DNA of 64,000 nt, from contig NC_085138.1 of the NCBI RefSeq assembly GCF_035046485.1, positions 326,178,129 through 326,242,128 on the forward strand, written 5' to 3'. The notes beneath the pieces are model-generated. The model ran no database searches. It was not told the DNA's origin and worked only from the letters and a program-made list of their open reading frames with translations. Source of the stretch: Aedes albopictus (lineage: Eukaryota; Arthropoda; Insecta; Diptera; Culicidae). Position numbers and translations under genes: made by a program. Shown piece by piece: positions 47,230 through 56,473 of the stretch; positions within the stretch are counted from its first letter, which is position 1; the number at the start of each line of letters is the position of its first letter.

Positions 47230-48640
47230 ATCTGGTTATCGAACATTTTTGATGATTTGATATTTCGCATGCATGGGTTTGGTTCACTTTTAAAACTGGC
47301 CACTTCCGGCTAGACATCTGGAAACGGTTCCGGAACACAACCGGTTCAGATATGTTATTTAGAGGATTGATTGGTGGTTATCGGTGATATACAGCTTGTT
47401 TAGCATTAAGCGTTTCGACCTACTATTCTTCGGTCATCATCAGAAGCATTCAGCAGGATTCATCCCTTCAACTTCGTCAGTTTACTATATTGGCGATTCA
47501 GATATGGGCTGAAACTATTTTCCTGCTTACCGTTAATCTGATTATCGATAAAGCCGATATTTGGTGTGTCGCATGTCTGGGTTCGGTTCACTTTTTTAAT
47601 TGGGACACCTGGAACCGGTTCCGGAACACAACCGGTTCAGATGTAGTCCTGCTTACCGTTCATCTGGTTCAAAAAAGTCGCTCTTTGATGCGTCGCATGC
47701 ATGGGTTTGGTACACTTTTATAGTTGGCCACTTCCGGCGGAACACTTGGAACCAGTTCAGGAACACAACCGGTTCAGATATGGACTGAAACTAACTTACT
47801 GCTTACCGTTCATCTGGTTATCGAAAAAGCCGCTCTTTGATGTGTCGCATGCCTGGGTATAGTTCACTTTTTTAATTGGCCACTTCCGGCGGGAAACCTG
47901 GAACCGGTTCCGGAACACAACCGGTTCAGATATGGGCTGAAACTATTTTACTGCTTACCGTTCATTTGGTTATCGAAAAAGCCGCTCTTTGATGTGTCGC
48001 ATGCATGGGTTTGGTTCACTTTTATATTTGGCCACTTCCGGCGGGAAACCTGGAACCGGTTCCGGAACACAACCGGTTCAGATATGGGCTGAAACTATTT
48101 TACTGCTTACCGCTCATTTGGTTATCGAAAAAGCCGCTGTTTGATGTGTCGCATGCATGGGTTTGGTTCACTTTTTTAGTTGGCCACTTCCGGCGGGAAA
48201 CCTGGAACCGGTTCCGGAACACAACCGGTTCAGATATGGGCTGAAACTATTTTTCTGCTTACCGTTCATTTGGTTATCGAAAAAGCCGCTCTTTGATGTG
48301 TCGCATGCATGGGTTTGGTTCACTTTTTTAGTTGGCCACTTCCGGCGGGACACCTGGAACCGATTCTGGAACACAACCGGTTCAGATATGGTCTGAAACT
48401 ATTCTCCTGCTTACCGTTCATCAGGTTATCGAAAAAGCCGCTGTTTGATGTGTCGCATGCATGGGTTTAGTTCACTTTTATATTTGGCCACTTCCGGCGG
48501 GACACCCGGAACCGGTTCCGAAACACTACCGGTTCAGATATAGTCTGAGACCATTTTCCTACTTCCCTTTCATCAGATAATCGAAAATGCAGTGGTTTGA
48601 TGGGTCGCATGCATGGGTTTGTTGCATTTTCATATCTGGC
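47230..48640. repeat. 152-bp satellite repeats, right arm
   Basis: Reverse-complement orientation of 42060-43430. Units near 47850-48450 are closer to each other than those of the left arm, with a clear 152-bp period and CATGCATGGGTTTGGTTCAC in each. Confidence 0.85.
47355..47496 (-). mobile_element. 142-bp insertion with hammerhead-like core
   Basis: Flanked by the 10-bp duplication TTCAGATATG (47345-47354 and 47497-47506) inside a satellite unit. On the minus strand 47443-47409 reads CTGATGATGACC, a loop, GGTC, then GAAAC. This is the core pattern of a hammerhead ribozyme, as carried by Penelope-like elements. Helix III is poor and helix I is not found. Confidence 0.55.
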
Positions 48641-48812
48641 CCCTTCCTGGGGTACCGGTCCGGAACACCTAAATGGCCATAACTCCGGAACGGCTGGACC
48701 GATCTGAACCATTTTCAATAGGAAACAATGGGGCAATATACCGCGTCGAATGAACCATCGATCGTTGAAATCAGTTGATATTTACTATCTAAAAATGAGG
48801 TGACCTTTTTGT

Positions 48813-48830
48813 ACACATACACACACACAC

Positions 48831-48893
<63 letters not shown>

Positions 48894-48904
48894 TACACAC
48901 AGAC
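48813..48904. repeat. (CA)n microsatellite in the right arm
   Basis: CACACATA units, mirror of 41820-41893. Confidence 0.9.
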
Positions 48905-49030
48905 ATCATCTCAACTCGTCGAGCTGAGTCGATTGGTATATAACACTTGACCCCTCCGGGGGCTCTATCAAATTTTCGTTTTTGGAGTGAACATATAGCC
49001 TTTCGGTACACCTTGGTGTACGAGAAAGGC

Positions 49031-49481
49031 AAAAAGAATGGGAACACAAAAGAATTTGAATATACTGCAACATTTGCACCCATTTAGACTCGGCCGAAAT
49101 TCATTATCATCACAGTCGAATTTCGCACACGACTTCGCAGCGGCTGGCATGCACAAGTTCGGTTGAGTTCAAGACAGGGGCGTCGGATGCACAACAGGTA
49201 AACAAAATAAGCTTGATTAGTGTGAAATTTCGCTGGGAAATGATGATTCAGTGGATTCTCAAATTATCACAGTAGTCTAAACATTAATGAGAAACCCAAT
49301 AATCACTTTTAACATTTTACAGTTTTGGCTTTTTGATAACCTCCAGCTAATGTTTCCAACTTTTTACAACGTCACACCATGTGCTGAAAAATAATTTAGT
49401 TAAGTTCAGAGCTAATCTACTAGTACCACCATTTCACACAGGATTCAGTCAGTACGCCCTAGACTTGTGGCATTGTCCATA
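49031..49481. other. No gene assigned
   Basis: Flank of the fold-back. 49085-49200 is GC-richer and ends CAACAGGTAAAC, a donor-like site, without further support. Confidence 0.3.
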
Positions 49482-49614
49482 AACAACGTAGACTCAATCT
49501 TGGTCATTTCAGACTTCCCTCCCCCAAGTAGACTTTTATCTATTAAACGATAAATTTCGTATGGGCCGTAAGCTTTGGTAAGCCCTCCTCCATTCTTTTG
49601 AGTCTACGTAGTTT
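49482..49614. mobile_element. Short MITE with AACNACGTAGACTCAA ends
   Basis: Inverted ends ATAAACAACGTAGACTCAA and TTGAGTCTACGTAGTTTTA with a C-rich interior, like 1497 and 3118. Confidence 0.6.
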
Positions 49615-50224
49615 TAGAAGGCGCCCTGTAAATTATTCATCGTCAAGTTGCCGGCTGTACCATTCTAAAACATACGCCTACGTTATAAAATACTAATGAG
49701 GATGTTGGTTCCATCATCTTGACAATCGCTATCATTTTCAGAAAGAGTTCTTCAACGATTTCATCCTACCCATCATCCTACTTACTGGAAATAGAATGTG
49801 TGAACCGAGCACGTGGTGTCGTCGACTTATCAACCGGTTTTCACACGATTCGCTTTTGCTGCGATTCAACTTTTAGCACACGACACAAATTGTAGACATG
49901 TAGGCGAAGCGGATTATTCGTTCATAGTTGATACGGTTACTGTGAACTGCGCCAAAATGTATGCTTGGCCTATATGCACACTACAAGGTATCCCCTCAGA
50001 GACTGGGTTGGATTTACGATACACCGTGTCCTTTAAGTTTTCATACAAATTACAAATTTCGAAAATATAATTTAATTTCACATTCGTGATTCATATTTTC
50101 AAAATGAATGCATGTATTGAAGGGTCACATAATACTGATTAAATAAAGCATACGGTTTAGAATAATGTAATTTTCTTTTGGTTTTTATAAGCCTATAGGC
50201 TATATAGAGTATGTGTACCATCAG
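49615..50224. other. No gene assigned
   Basis: A frame at 49813-50070 (85 codons) has no known domain, no signal peptide and no neighbours. I do not call it a gene. Confidence 0.35.
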
Positions 50225-50420
50225 TAATCTCACGCTCCCATATTCATCCTATTCGAGAACAAGCGATTACGGCACCGATTGATTCCGTTTTTTTGTTTTC
50301 ATGGGTGCTCACTTCTAACAAAAAATACAAAAATAAGAAACAAAACAAACAGCGCATCAATCCTTTGTTTTTCGTAGGATGAAAATGGGACATGTTTATT
50401 AAGGGAACCAATACCCTATA
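50225..50420 (-). repeat. Dispersed repeat, copy 2 (empty site)
   Basis: Reverse-complement paralogue of 1333-1710 without the MITE. It reads CTTGTTCTCGAATAGGATGA across the insertion point. Confidence 0.6.
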
Positions 50421-50532
50421 TATATAGCTATAGCAGTACACTTCCGTTTCCTGAAATCCATTTGTTCTGGCACGCAAGTAAAATGTACGAAAAGTTTGTC
50501 TTTCTACTGTAGCTAAATAGAACCAATAAGTT

Positions 50533-50777
50533 AACTTTTATGTTCGGCTATCTCAGTCATACACTTAATTAGACGTTATATGTTTATTTTACCCGACGTT
50601 TCGGCCATTGGGTGTGGCCTTTTTCAAGGGAAAAATGGTTTCTCGTCTTCGCCTTTTTCAAGGGAAACCATTTTTCCCTTGAAAAAGGCCACACCCAATG
50701 GCCGAAACGTCGGGTAAAATAAACATATAACGTCTAATTAAGTGTATGACTGAGATAGCCGAACATAAAAGTTAACA
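50533..50777. repeat. Palindrome, arms about 105 bp
   Basis: Arms with ATCTCAGTCATACACTTAAT and GACGTTTCGGCCATTGGGTG around a centre near 50655. The GGCCGAAACGTC word recalls 3' ends of Penelope-like elements. That is inference only. Confidence 0.75.
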
Positions 50778-51034
50778 CCAAGTTCCAGTCGCAACTACCA
50801 TAGAACCAATAAGGTTAAATTTTGAGTATTTATCCCAAGTATTGTAGCAAATGGATAAACTAAGGCTAAAACAATAAAATTTTAATGATGATATGATGAT
50901 GATTTGCAAGTAAGCTCAACTTGGGTTGCTTTTCTTGAAAATGACCGTTATACCTACATGACGTTACAAATGACGATAAACATCATAAAACGTATATTTT
51001 GCTCAAAATTTAGCACAATAGGAATGTTTCTTTT
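50778..51034. other. No feature seen
   Basis: AT-rich sequence without recognised content. Confidence 0.4.
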
Positions 51035-51073
51035 ATTCGCCCCCAAAACGACGATTCGACCGCTTGGGAGTGT
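51035..51073 (+). repeat. 39-bp direct repeat, first copy
   Basis: ATTCGCCCCCAAAACGACG to GGGAGTGT, identical to 53056-53094. An inverted copy lies at about 61830-61870. Confidence 0.75.
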
Positions 51074-51387
51074 GTGACGACCCGACTTACTTACATCCAT
51101 CACGAGTCGTCACAATGTCCCTTATGTAACACTTCTTTGCATATATTTTTCGAGCCACTTCAAGAGCAATGGTTTGTGCTGACCAAAACAAACAAAAGTT
51201 TATTTCACGGTCACGCGCAAAATTCCACTTACAATTGTTTTTGTCTCTTCAAAAACAAAGCGTGAGAGAAGAAAATGAGAGAGAGGTGAATAATGTAAAC
51301 TAGTATTTAAGTGATAAGTTTAATAAAGAGGGAGTCAGTACCGCGTATCATGGTTGTTATAAACGGGAAAAAGTCCATTTTCCGGAT
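51074..51387 (+). repeat. Possible LTR or fold-back piece, unassigned
   Basis: Starts GTGACGACCCGAC with a nearby complement CGAGTCGTCACA. It contains AATAAAG near 51321. The last 35 bp recur at about 62470-62503. The element type is not resolved. Confidence 0.35.
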
Positions 51388-52150
51388 TGTTCCCGAGAGG
51401 GAAACCGAAATTCTTAGAGCAGCCGACTGGTTTTCAGCAATGCTTAAACTGTAATTTATTAAAAGCAATTATTAAACATTTTCTTACAAAAACTTATCTT
51501 ACACTGCTCACAATTAAGTGATTTCCTCTGCCACGACTTCTTTTCTGAATTTTACAACTTAGTTGGACAATACTTGGGACCGTTACCCTAGTCGGTGTCC
51601 GCTGTGTGAGAGCTATTATGGGATCACAAATATGTACAATTATTTATCAATTTCACACATAATTTCTCTGTTCCCGTCTACTTACAATGTAATCCACTGG
51701 CACGGTAGGTTTTCGGTAGATATCCTCGTTGCAGGACTCACCAGATACCGATGCTTGCGCGACTAGAGAGAAATGTCCAGTATAACTAAATTGCACCTAA
51801 CAACTACATTTTCTTCTATATGCAGATTTCAACTTACTGTTTTTGTCTCAGTAATTTTCACAGCACTACCAGCTCTTACCGGATTCAAATTAGTCTGTAA
51901 TTGAATCCAACTCAAATAAATCAATCACATCAAAACTACTGACTTTAACTTTGATCAACTTTGATTCTTCTGCGATGGCGAAATTGCACTTCGTCTTTTA
52001 TTTACCTTTTTCCGAATTCATCTAATCGCAGATTTCATATCCCTTCACTCTACCACTACATCTGCACGAGAACTGTCATGCTGCAGTTATGTTGTGACTA
52101 GACGGGTTCATATTTTTGACCGGTTCAAAAAAGGTTGCGGCGTCGCAACA
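51388..52150 (+). mobile_element. Solo LTR, 763 bp
   Basis: Starts TGTTCCCGAG and ends CGTCGCAACA (TG..CA with an inverted TGTT/AACA tip). The perfect 5-bp duplication CGGAT lies at 51383-51387 and 52151-52155. The paralogous copy at 62499-62503 holds a single CGGAT, giving the empty site. No internal region or second LTR is present, as expected after LTR-LTR recombination. Confidence 0.8.
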
Positions 52151-52325
52151 CGGATGATAATAAAATACGTCTTGTGTAGAGTACTGACTACATATAAGGT
52201 TCTCCTTTATTTATCTCGATCCGATTGAGTATCGGAGTACCACCTATGATTTACAGTTCTCACAGTGAGACGAAAGTCTCACTTATTCGATATGTGTATT
52301 CTGTTCCACCACTACAACTCCTCTA
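52151..52325 (+). repeat. Dispersed repeat shared with 62499-62665
   Basis: Nearly identical block (TCTCGATCCGATTGAGTATC, CAGTGAGACGAAAGTCTCAC, CTGTTCCACCACTACAA). Copies diverge right after CTACAA. Confidence 0.8.
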
Positions 52326-53055
52326 CCCTTAAGTAGAAATATATAGTATTCGAAAAGTTTTGATTCTGATTGATTAACATAATCATTTTGATTATATAGT
52401 GCTTGGTATGCTATGAAACATACTTTTATAAACTTATGGTCATTCAATTATTTGCACGTTTTTATTGTGAAACATATAAACATTTTTTTTCCACAAAGTT
52501 GATAAACTACTTAAATTTCTAACAGGATCTCCTCCCCCAGAAACAAAAAAAAAAATTGTCATATTTCAAAGCTAGAAAAAAACTTAAACACACTCAAAAC
52601 AAAAATCATTTGTCATTAATGACTGGTAAAAATAATGATCACACAAATTATTGCTACTTAAAAAATAATACAAAAGTGTCAGGTGTCCGACTACACAAAA
52701 ATAGTACGTAGAAAAAATAAACCGGGAACACAAAACGTATTAAAAATAAACTTCACCGGCCACGAAAGATAAAAAAAAAATACATAATGTTGCACAAACT
52801 ACCGTCCGACGGAAACACACGTACAAAAAATAGCAAATTATGTTACATAAAACAACAAAATCTAAACAGGATACATCTATCACACTTAAAAAAACAGCAT
52901 CTTTGTTTCCACAAACTCCGTCAGTGTAGTAGCTTTGATTCGCACATGCTGATCAACAAACATCTGTGATACGATGGCATTGTTTCACTGTTCCGCTGAA
53001 GCTGACCGGCTTATCTCTGGACATCTGATTGTGTTTAACACGTAGTTATTATTAT
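52326..53055. other. AT-rich, no gene
   Basis: Many A runs. The short frame at 52787-52969 has no recognised content. Confidence 0.4.
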
Positions 53056-53477
53056 ATTCGCCCCCAAAACGACGATTCGACCGCTTGGGAGTGTTGTCGT
53101 CGTCGTGATGATGCTTCCCGAAAGCAATGTCAAATTCGATCGGGGTTTTAAAACATTGGAAAGAAATTCATTATTTTTACAGTCAGATTGAGATTTATGA
53201 GTAAATGAGTGTGATCCGAAGGTATAACTGTTTATTCTGAGCATAACAGTATTTTTTACGGCATTGAAAACTAATTAGAAGTACGATATTTCTGGGTCTG
53301 AAAATCGTTCAGGCGAAGTGGACAGCAAATCTAACCTAGAATATCCTACAATTCTAACCTCAACTCCTCACTTGCACAAGCCGGATCTCATTTTTCACGG
53401 AAATGGTGGAACAAAATGCAAAACTAATGTACGTGCGACCGAGGGAATCAAAAGTTCTACCATTCCCACATAAAAAC
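53056..53477 (+). repeat. Dispersed repeat R, copy a
   Basis: Begins with the 39-bp repeat, then GTCGTCGTGATGATGC, TGACATTGCTTTC (reverse), and ends near ACCATTCCCACATAAAAACT. Copies are at 61457-61870 (inverted) and 62706-63099. Confidence 0.75.
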
Positions 53478-53479
53478 TA

Positions 53480-53885
53480 CACTGAAATAAATTTTGTTGT
53501 CGTTTCCACCGAATCCATGGTAGAATTAAGAACTGTACCAACAATTTTCAACCGAATGCAAAATTCTGTTAATTGTACTGAAACATTGTCAATATTACCA
53601 TGCGTGTATTACTGTTGACTAAAAACATTCTTGGTTCTACTATTTGGGCATTGTAATTTCGACCATGTAGACTTGAATGTTGCGCGTCTTAGATAAACAT
53701 GGTCAAAAATACGATGTCAAAATAGTAACATCAAGAATGTTTTTAGTCAATGGTACTTCACGCATGGTAATATTGACAATGTTTCAGTACAATTAACAGA
53801 ATTTTGCATTCGGTTGAAAATTGTTGGTACAGTTCTTAATTTTACCATGGATTCGGTGGAAACAACAACAAAATTTATTTCAGTG
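53480..53885. mobile_element. TA-flanked fold-back MITE, 406 bp
   Basis: Ends CACTGAAATAAATTTTGTTG and complement, flanked by TA. Arms of about 130 bp with ACCATGGATTCGGTGGAAA. It sits at the end of repeat R. Confidence 0.8.
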
Positions 53886-53887
53886 TA

Positions 53888-54244
53888 GGAGTGTGTAATG
53901 TCTGAGACATAACCGCAATGTTGACGTAGGACTAATTTTTAACGCATAATAAAGAATTTGGGGCTCACAGATGAAGTAAACGTGTATCTATTCAGCAAAA
54001 ATAACGGCCAGAGTAAAATCACTATATGCTAAAGACTCGAAATCTGGCGATTGTTGCTGGTAATGATGATTCCCGTATCATGACGATGATGCTGCCGAGC
54101 AATGCCTTTAAGCGCATTTGACAGGTATCCTACTCGATTGGAATGACATTGACAGTAAATTTGGAATTTAGAATATTTAGTATAAAAATTAAACTTTATC
54201 GATAAAGTAAACTAAAAATTAGAATTAGTTGAATTTTTAGAAAT
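53888..54244. other. No feature seen
   Basis: AT-rich sequence without recognised content. Confidence 0.4.
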
Positions 54245-54530
54245 AATTGAATAATGCTCCAAATAACTCTTTCGGAAGCTTTGGGGCCCTTAAAGTTGAA
54301 GGATTCGTCATTGAAATAATCGTCATCATTGAAAATTCGAAAGCAGTTTTCTCGTACAAAGCTGAAATTTCCGCAGTGAAAATGTATTCACTGTATTGCG
54401 GCTGAAGATTGGAGTACAGTGAACTTATTTTCACTGCAGAAATTTCAGTTTAGAATGAGAAAACTGCTTTCGAACTTTCAATGATGACGATTATGTCAAT
54501 GACGAATCCTTCAACCTTAAAAGAACCATT
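54245..54530. repeat. Fold-back, arms about 115 bp
   Basis: GTTGAAGGATTCGTCATTGA..AAAGCAGTTTTCTCGT pairs with the complementary right arm. Centre near 54403. Confidence 0.75.
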
Positions 54531-54539
54531 TTGGTATAA

Positions 54540-54800
54540 TTCATTGCCACCCATGCCGCCACCACCGATTGATCCGAAAAGAATCGAGGCTTCATTGGAC
54601 AGAGGGCGGTGCCACCCGCTTGCTCATCCGTTGAAGCGGATCTTTTTTGGGATCTTGCTGCCGCTCGGTGCTGTCCGTCCGCTGCTGTGTGTGCCGATGA
54701 AATGATCGAAATGAGTGTGTGCACCACTTATATAAGTTTCGTCGTGTCGCCTCACAGAACTATGCTTGATTGTGATTGGTTGGGTAAGACTGATCTCGAG
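54540..54800 (-). promoter_or_regulatory. CCAAT and TATA promoter-like unit D
   Basis: On the minus strand CCAACCAATCACAATC (ATTGG at 54775-54779 on plus) lies 39 bp before CTTATATAAG (54736-54727). The same CCAATCACRATC word and spacing precede the relic at 60735. A GC-rich non-conserved stretch follows where coding would be expected. Confidence 0.45.
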
Positions 54801-54985
54801 CTTTTACTAATTTTCAGCTCCAGCCTCAGTCGAGGCACATCATTCAATTGAGCCCCAGCTAGGAAGCATAAATTTGTGGTGTTGTAGGTTTAAAGCTTTT
54901 ACCATAGTTGATGACGTCAAACCCGACATCAACCTATCATTCGCCTATTTTGATTTTAGCCACCAAACCTAACATAGACCCAATA

Positions 54986-55080
54986 GTTGATCGATGTTGG
55001 TCCAACAGTGGCCCAACATTCGATAAAAATTGACCCGACTTTAACCCGACATTCGACATTTTTTCAGTCTGGCGGAATCC
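54986..55080. other. No gene assigned; GACCCGACTTTAACCCGACATTCG-type words
   Basis: Short imperfect repeats of CCCRACATTCGA. It may be what is left downstream of promoter-like unit A. Confidence 0.3.
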
Positions 55081-55094
55081 AGAAAGAAATCAGA

Positions 55095-55175
55095 GGGAAC
55101 AGCTTTTATACCCCTAGATTAGCAGATGCAGCTCCTCCCATTCGGCTGGCTTTCCAGAATATTTCATTTGCATGG
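55095..55175 (-). promoter_or_regulatory. Octamer and TATA promoter-like unit A
   Basis: On the minus strand the octamer ATGCAAAT (55173-55166) precedes TATAAAAGCT (55110-55101), with GCCAGCCGAATGGGAGGAGC between. Unit B at 59923-59994 is collinear. The octamer is a known element of histone H2B promoters in other animals. Confidence 0.45.
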
Positions 55176-55473
55176 CCCGCCCCGCCTGCTTCTGACGCTT
55201 CAAACGATTAATCAACCCAGAAATGGAAAAAAATTTCATTAAGCATTAAAGTAAACAAAATATTGGATGATTTAGATCATTTTAATTCGAAAATTGTTAG
55301 AGTTAAACAATGTTTTACGGAAAATAGTTCTGATAGGGTAATGCGTTGCTGAATTCTGGGTGGAACCATTAGTGGCCGGAATTCAATCATTCATTTTTCG
55401 GGTGAACCACACTTTTCTCGATTGATGGAGTAAAATTATCTGATTTACAACTCTTGAAGAATCATTTTTTGGT

Positions 55474-55489
55474 GATCCTGATAAGGACC
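55474..55489 (-). terminator. Histone-type 3' stem-loop, copy 1
   Basis: The minus strand reads GGTCCT-TATC-AGGATC, a six-pair stem (one G-U) and four-base loop in the form of the replication-dependent histone mRNA 3' end. It lies 20 nt after the stop of the adjoining relic frame. CAAGAGTTG follows, resembling a downstream element. Confidence 0.6.
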
Positions 55490-55508
55490 GTTTGATAAAG
55501 TAACGATT

Positions 55509-55675
55509 TCAGGAAGAAAATGGCATGAAACCGCCTTGCCACGCAATGCGTGTTGGTTTTCTCCGTGCTAATCCTGCAGGATGCCACCGAAAATTGGTAG
55601 GCCGCTTTCTGCCGTGGATAAGATTCATGACGCTATCAGCACGATAGCCGAGAGTCGCCGATGGGTAGTGCTCAG
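55509..55675 (-). pseudogene. Relic small basic protein, 3' part (split by the LTR element)
   Basis: The frame reads in from the LTR element and ends near FMPFSS. It is basic (GRKRPTNFRW, GLARRKPTRIAW). The tail ARRxPTRIAW recurs in the same place, 20 nt before the stem-loop, in the relic at 60355. Vague resemblance to histone H3/H4 tails is not enough for an assignment. The upstream part lies at 59852-59893, beyond the insertion. Confidence 0.4.
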
Positions 55676-55910
55676 TGTAGGGTTTGTACTGGCATGCACT
55701 CTCTATGTTTACATTGAGTGTGTAGATGATGCGAATTGAGCAGTTACGAATGAGTGTGTAGAGTGACAGTTGCGATAAAGTGGAGCGTCGGCGGACGACG
55801 GACAGCGAACCTGTGGGAAGTCTGGTGAATCCGAACGACCGGAGAAAGCTTCTGAACTGGAGAGCTGGAGTTTGCCGTTGCGAGAGTTGCTTCCGGAAGT
55901 GGACCCTACA
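55676..55910 (+). repeat. 5' LTR of the non-coding element
   Basis: 235 bp, TGTAGGGTTTGTAC to GGACCCTACA. I find no difference from 59617-59851. Confidence 0.9.
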
Positions 55911-55912
55911 AT

Positions 55913-55927
55913 TGGCGACGAGGATGG
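55913..55927 (+). promoter_or_regulatory. Primer-binding site
   Basis: TGGCGACGAGGATGG, two bases after the LTR. It is close to the complement of an animal tRNA-Ser 3' end (TGGCGACGAG). The exact tRNA was not checked. Confidence 0.65.
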
Positions 55928-56158
55928 GATGGAAGGCCTCGTTACGGTGAATGTTTTTGGCCCTTTGAACGTGTTTGTTTTCAGATGGATTGCTGGTAGG
56001 TTGCTTGGTGTTGTGATGATGGGGGGAGAAACGGTGCAACAATTCGGCAGGTGTTAATGGATAATTTTGGACAGCTCAGTGAGAGAGCGTGCTTGTATGA
56101 TATTTCAGTGGAGAATTGCGAATGCGCGTGGTACAATCGGTATTTATCTGAACATTTT

Positions 56159-56473
56159 TTCAACCGTGGCGGGTTGCCGGTTGAAGAAAATTTTAACCGT
56201 GGCGGGTGCCGGTTAAAAGAACACATGAGACCGTGGCGGGTGCCGGTCGAAGCAAATTTAACTGTTGCGGGTGCCAGTTAAAAAGAACAAAGACCGTGGC
56301 GGGTGCCGGTCGAAGGAAATTCAACCGTTGCGGGTGCCGGTTGAACGGACAATTGAGACCGTGGCGGGTGCCGGTCGAAAGGAATTTAACCGTTGCGGGT
56401 GCCGGTTATAATCGAGGCCGTGGCGGGTTGCCGGTCGAAAGGAACATTTGATCGTTGCGGGTTGCCGATCAAA
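56159..56473 (+). repeat. Array of ten hairpins with a shared loop
   Basis: Ten units, each a 5-9 bp stem closed on a 10-11 nt loop TKGCGGGTKGC. Stems start at 56159 (TTCAACCG), 56191 (TTTTAACCG), 56229 (GACCG), 56257 (TTTAACTG), 56292 (GACCG), 56320 (TTCAACCG), 56357 (GACCG), 56387 (TAACCG), 56416 (GGCCG, one G-U) and 56447 (TTTGATCG). Each is matched by its own complement. Two unit types alternate, giving a period near 63 bp. Not coding. The position in the leader recalls retroviral packaging structures. Confidence 0.85.

Larger units (their letters stand above)
41284..49030. mobile_element. 7.7-kb fold-back with satellite arms
   Basis: The left tip GCCTTTCTCGTACACC and right tip GGTGTACGAGAAAGGC are complementary. 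After each tip the arms pair in the same order: GTTCACTCCAAAAACGAAAA; GACCCCTCCGGGGG or equivalent; a (GT)n or (CA)n tract; GGTTCAGATCGGTCCAGC; then 152-bp satellite repeats; then an inner block (44460-44515 with 47085-47145). The core holds further fold-backs and a SINE. No transposase is found. Superfamily not assigned. Confidence 0.7.

Noticed and set aside
47490..48400. Several 62-79 codon frames in a row with nearly the same protein
   Set aside because: They repeat with the 152-bp satellite, begin and end at satellite landmarks and match no family.
41284..49030. Naming a superfamily (MuDR, Foldback or other) for the 7.7-kb element
   Set aside because: No transposase and no clear target duplication could be read.
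49813..50070. 85-codon frame as a gene
   Set aside because: No domain, no signal peptide, no splice or promoter support.
56159..56473. Possible CRISPR array
   Set aside because: The units are evenly spaced and self-complementary, but spacers are short and similar, there are no cas genes and the host is a eukaryote. They lie inside an LTR element.
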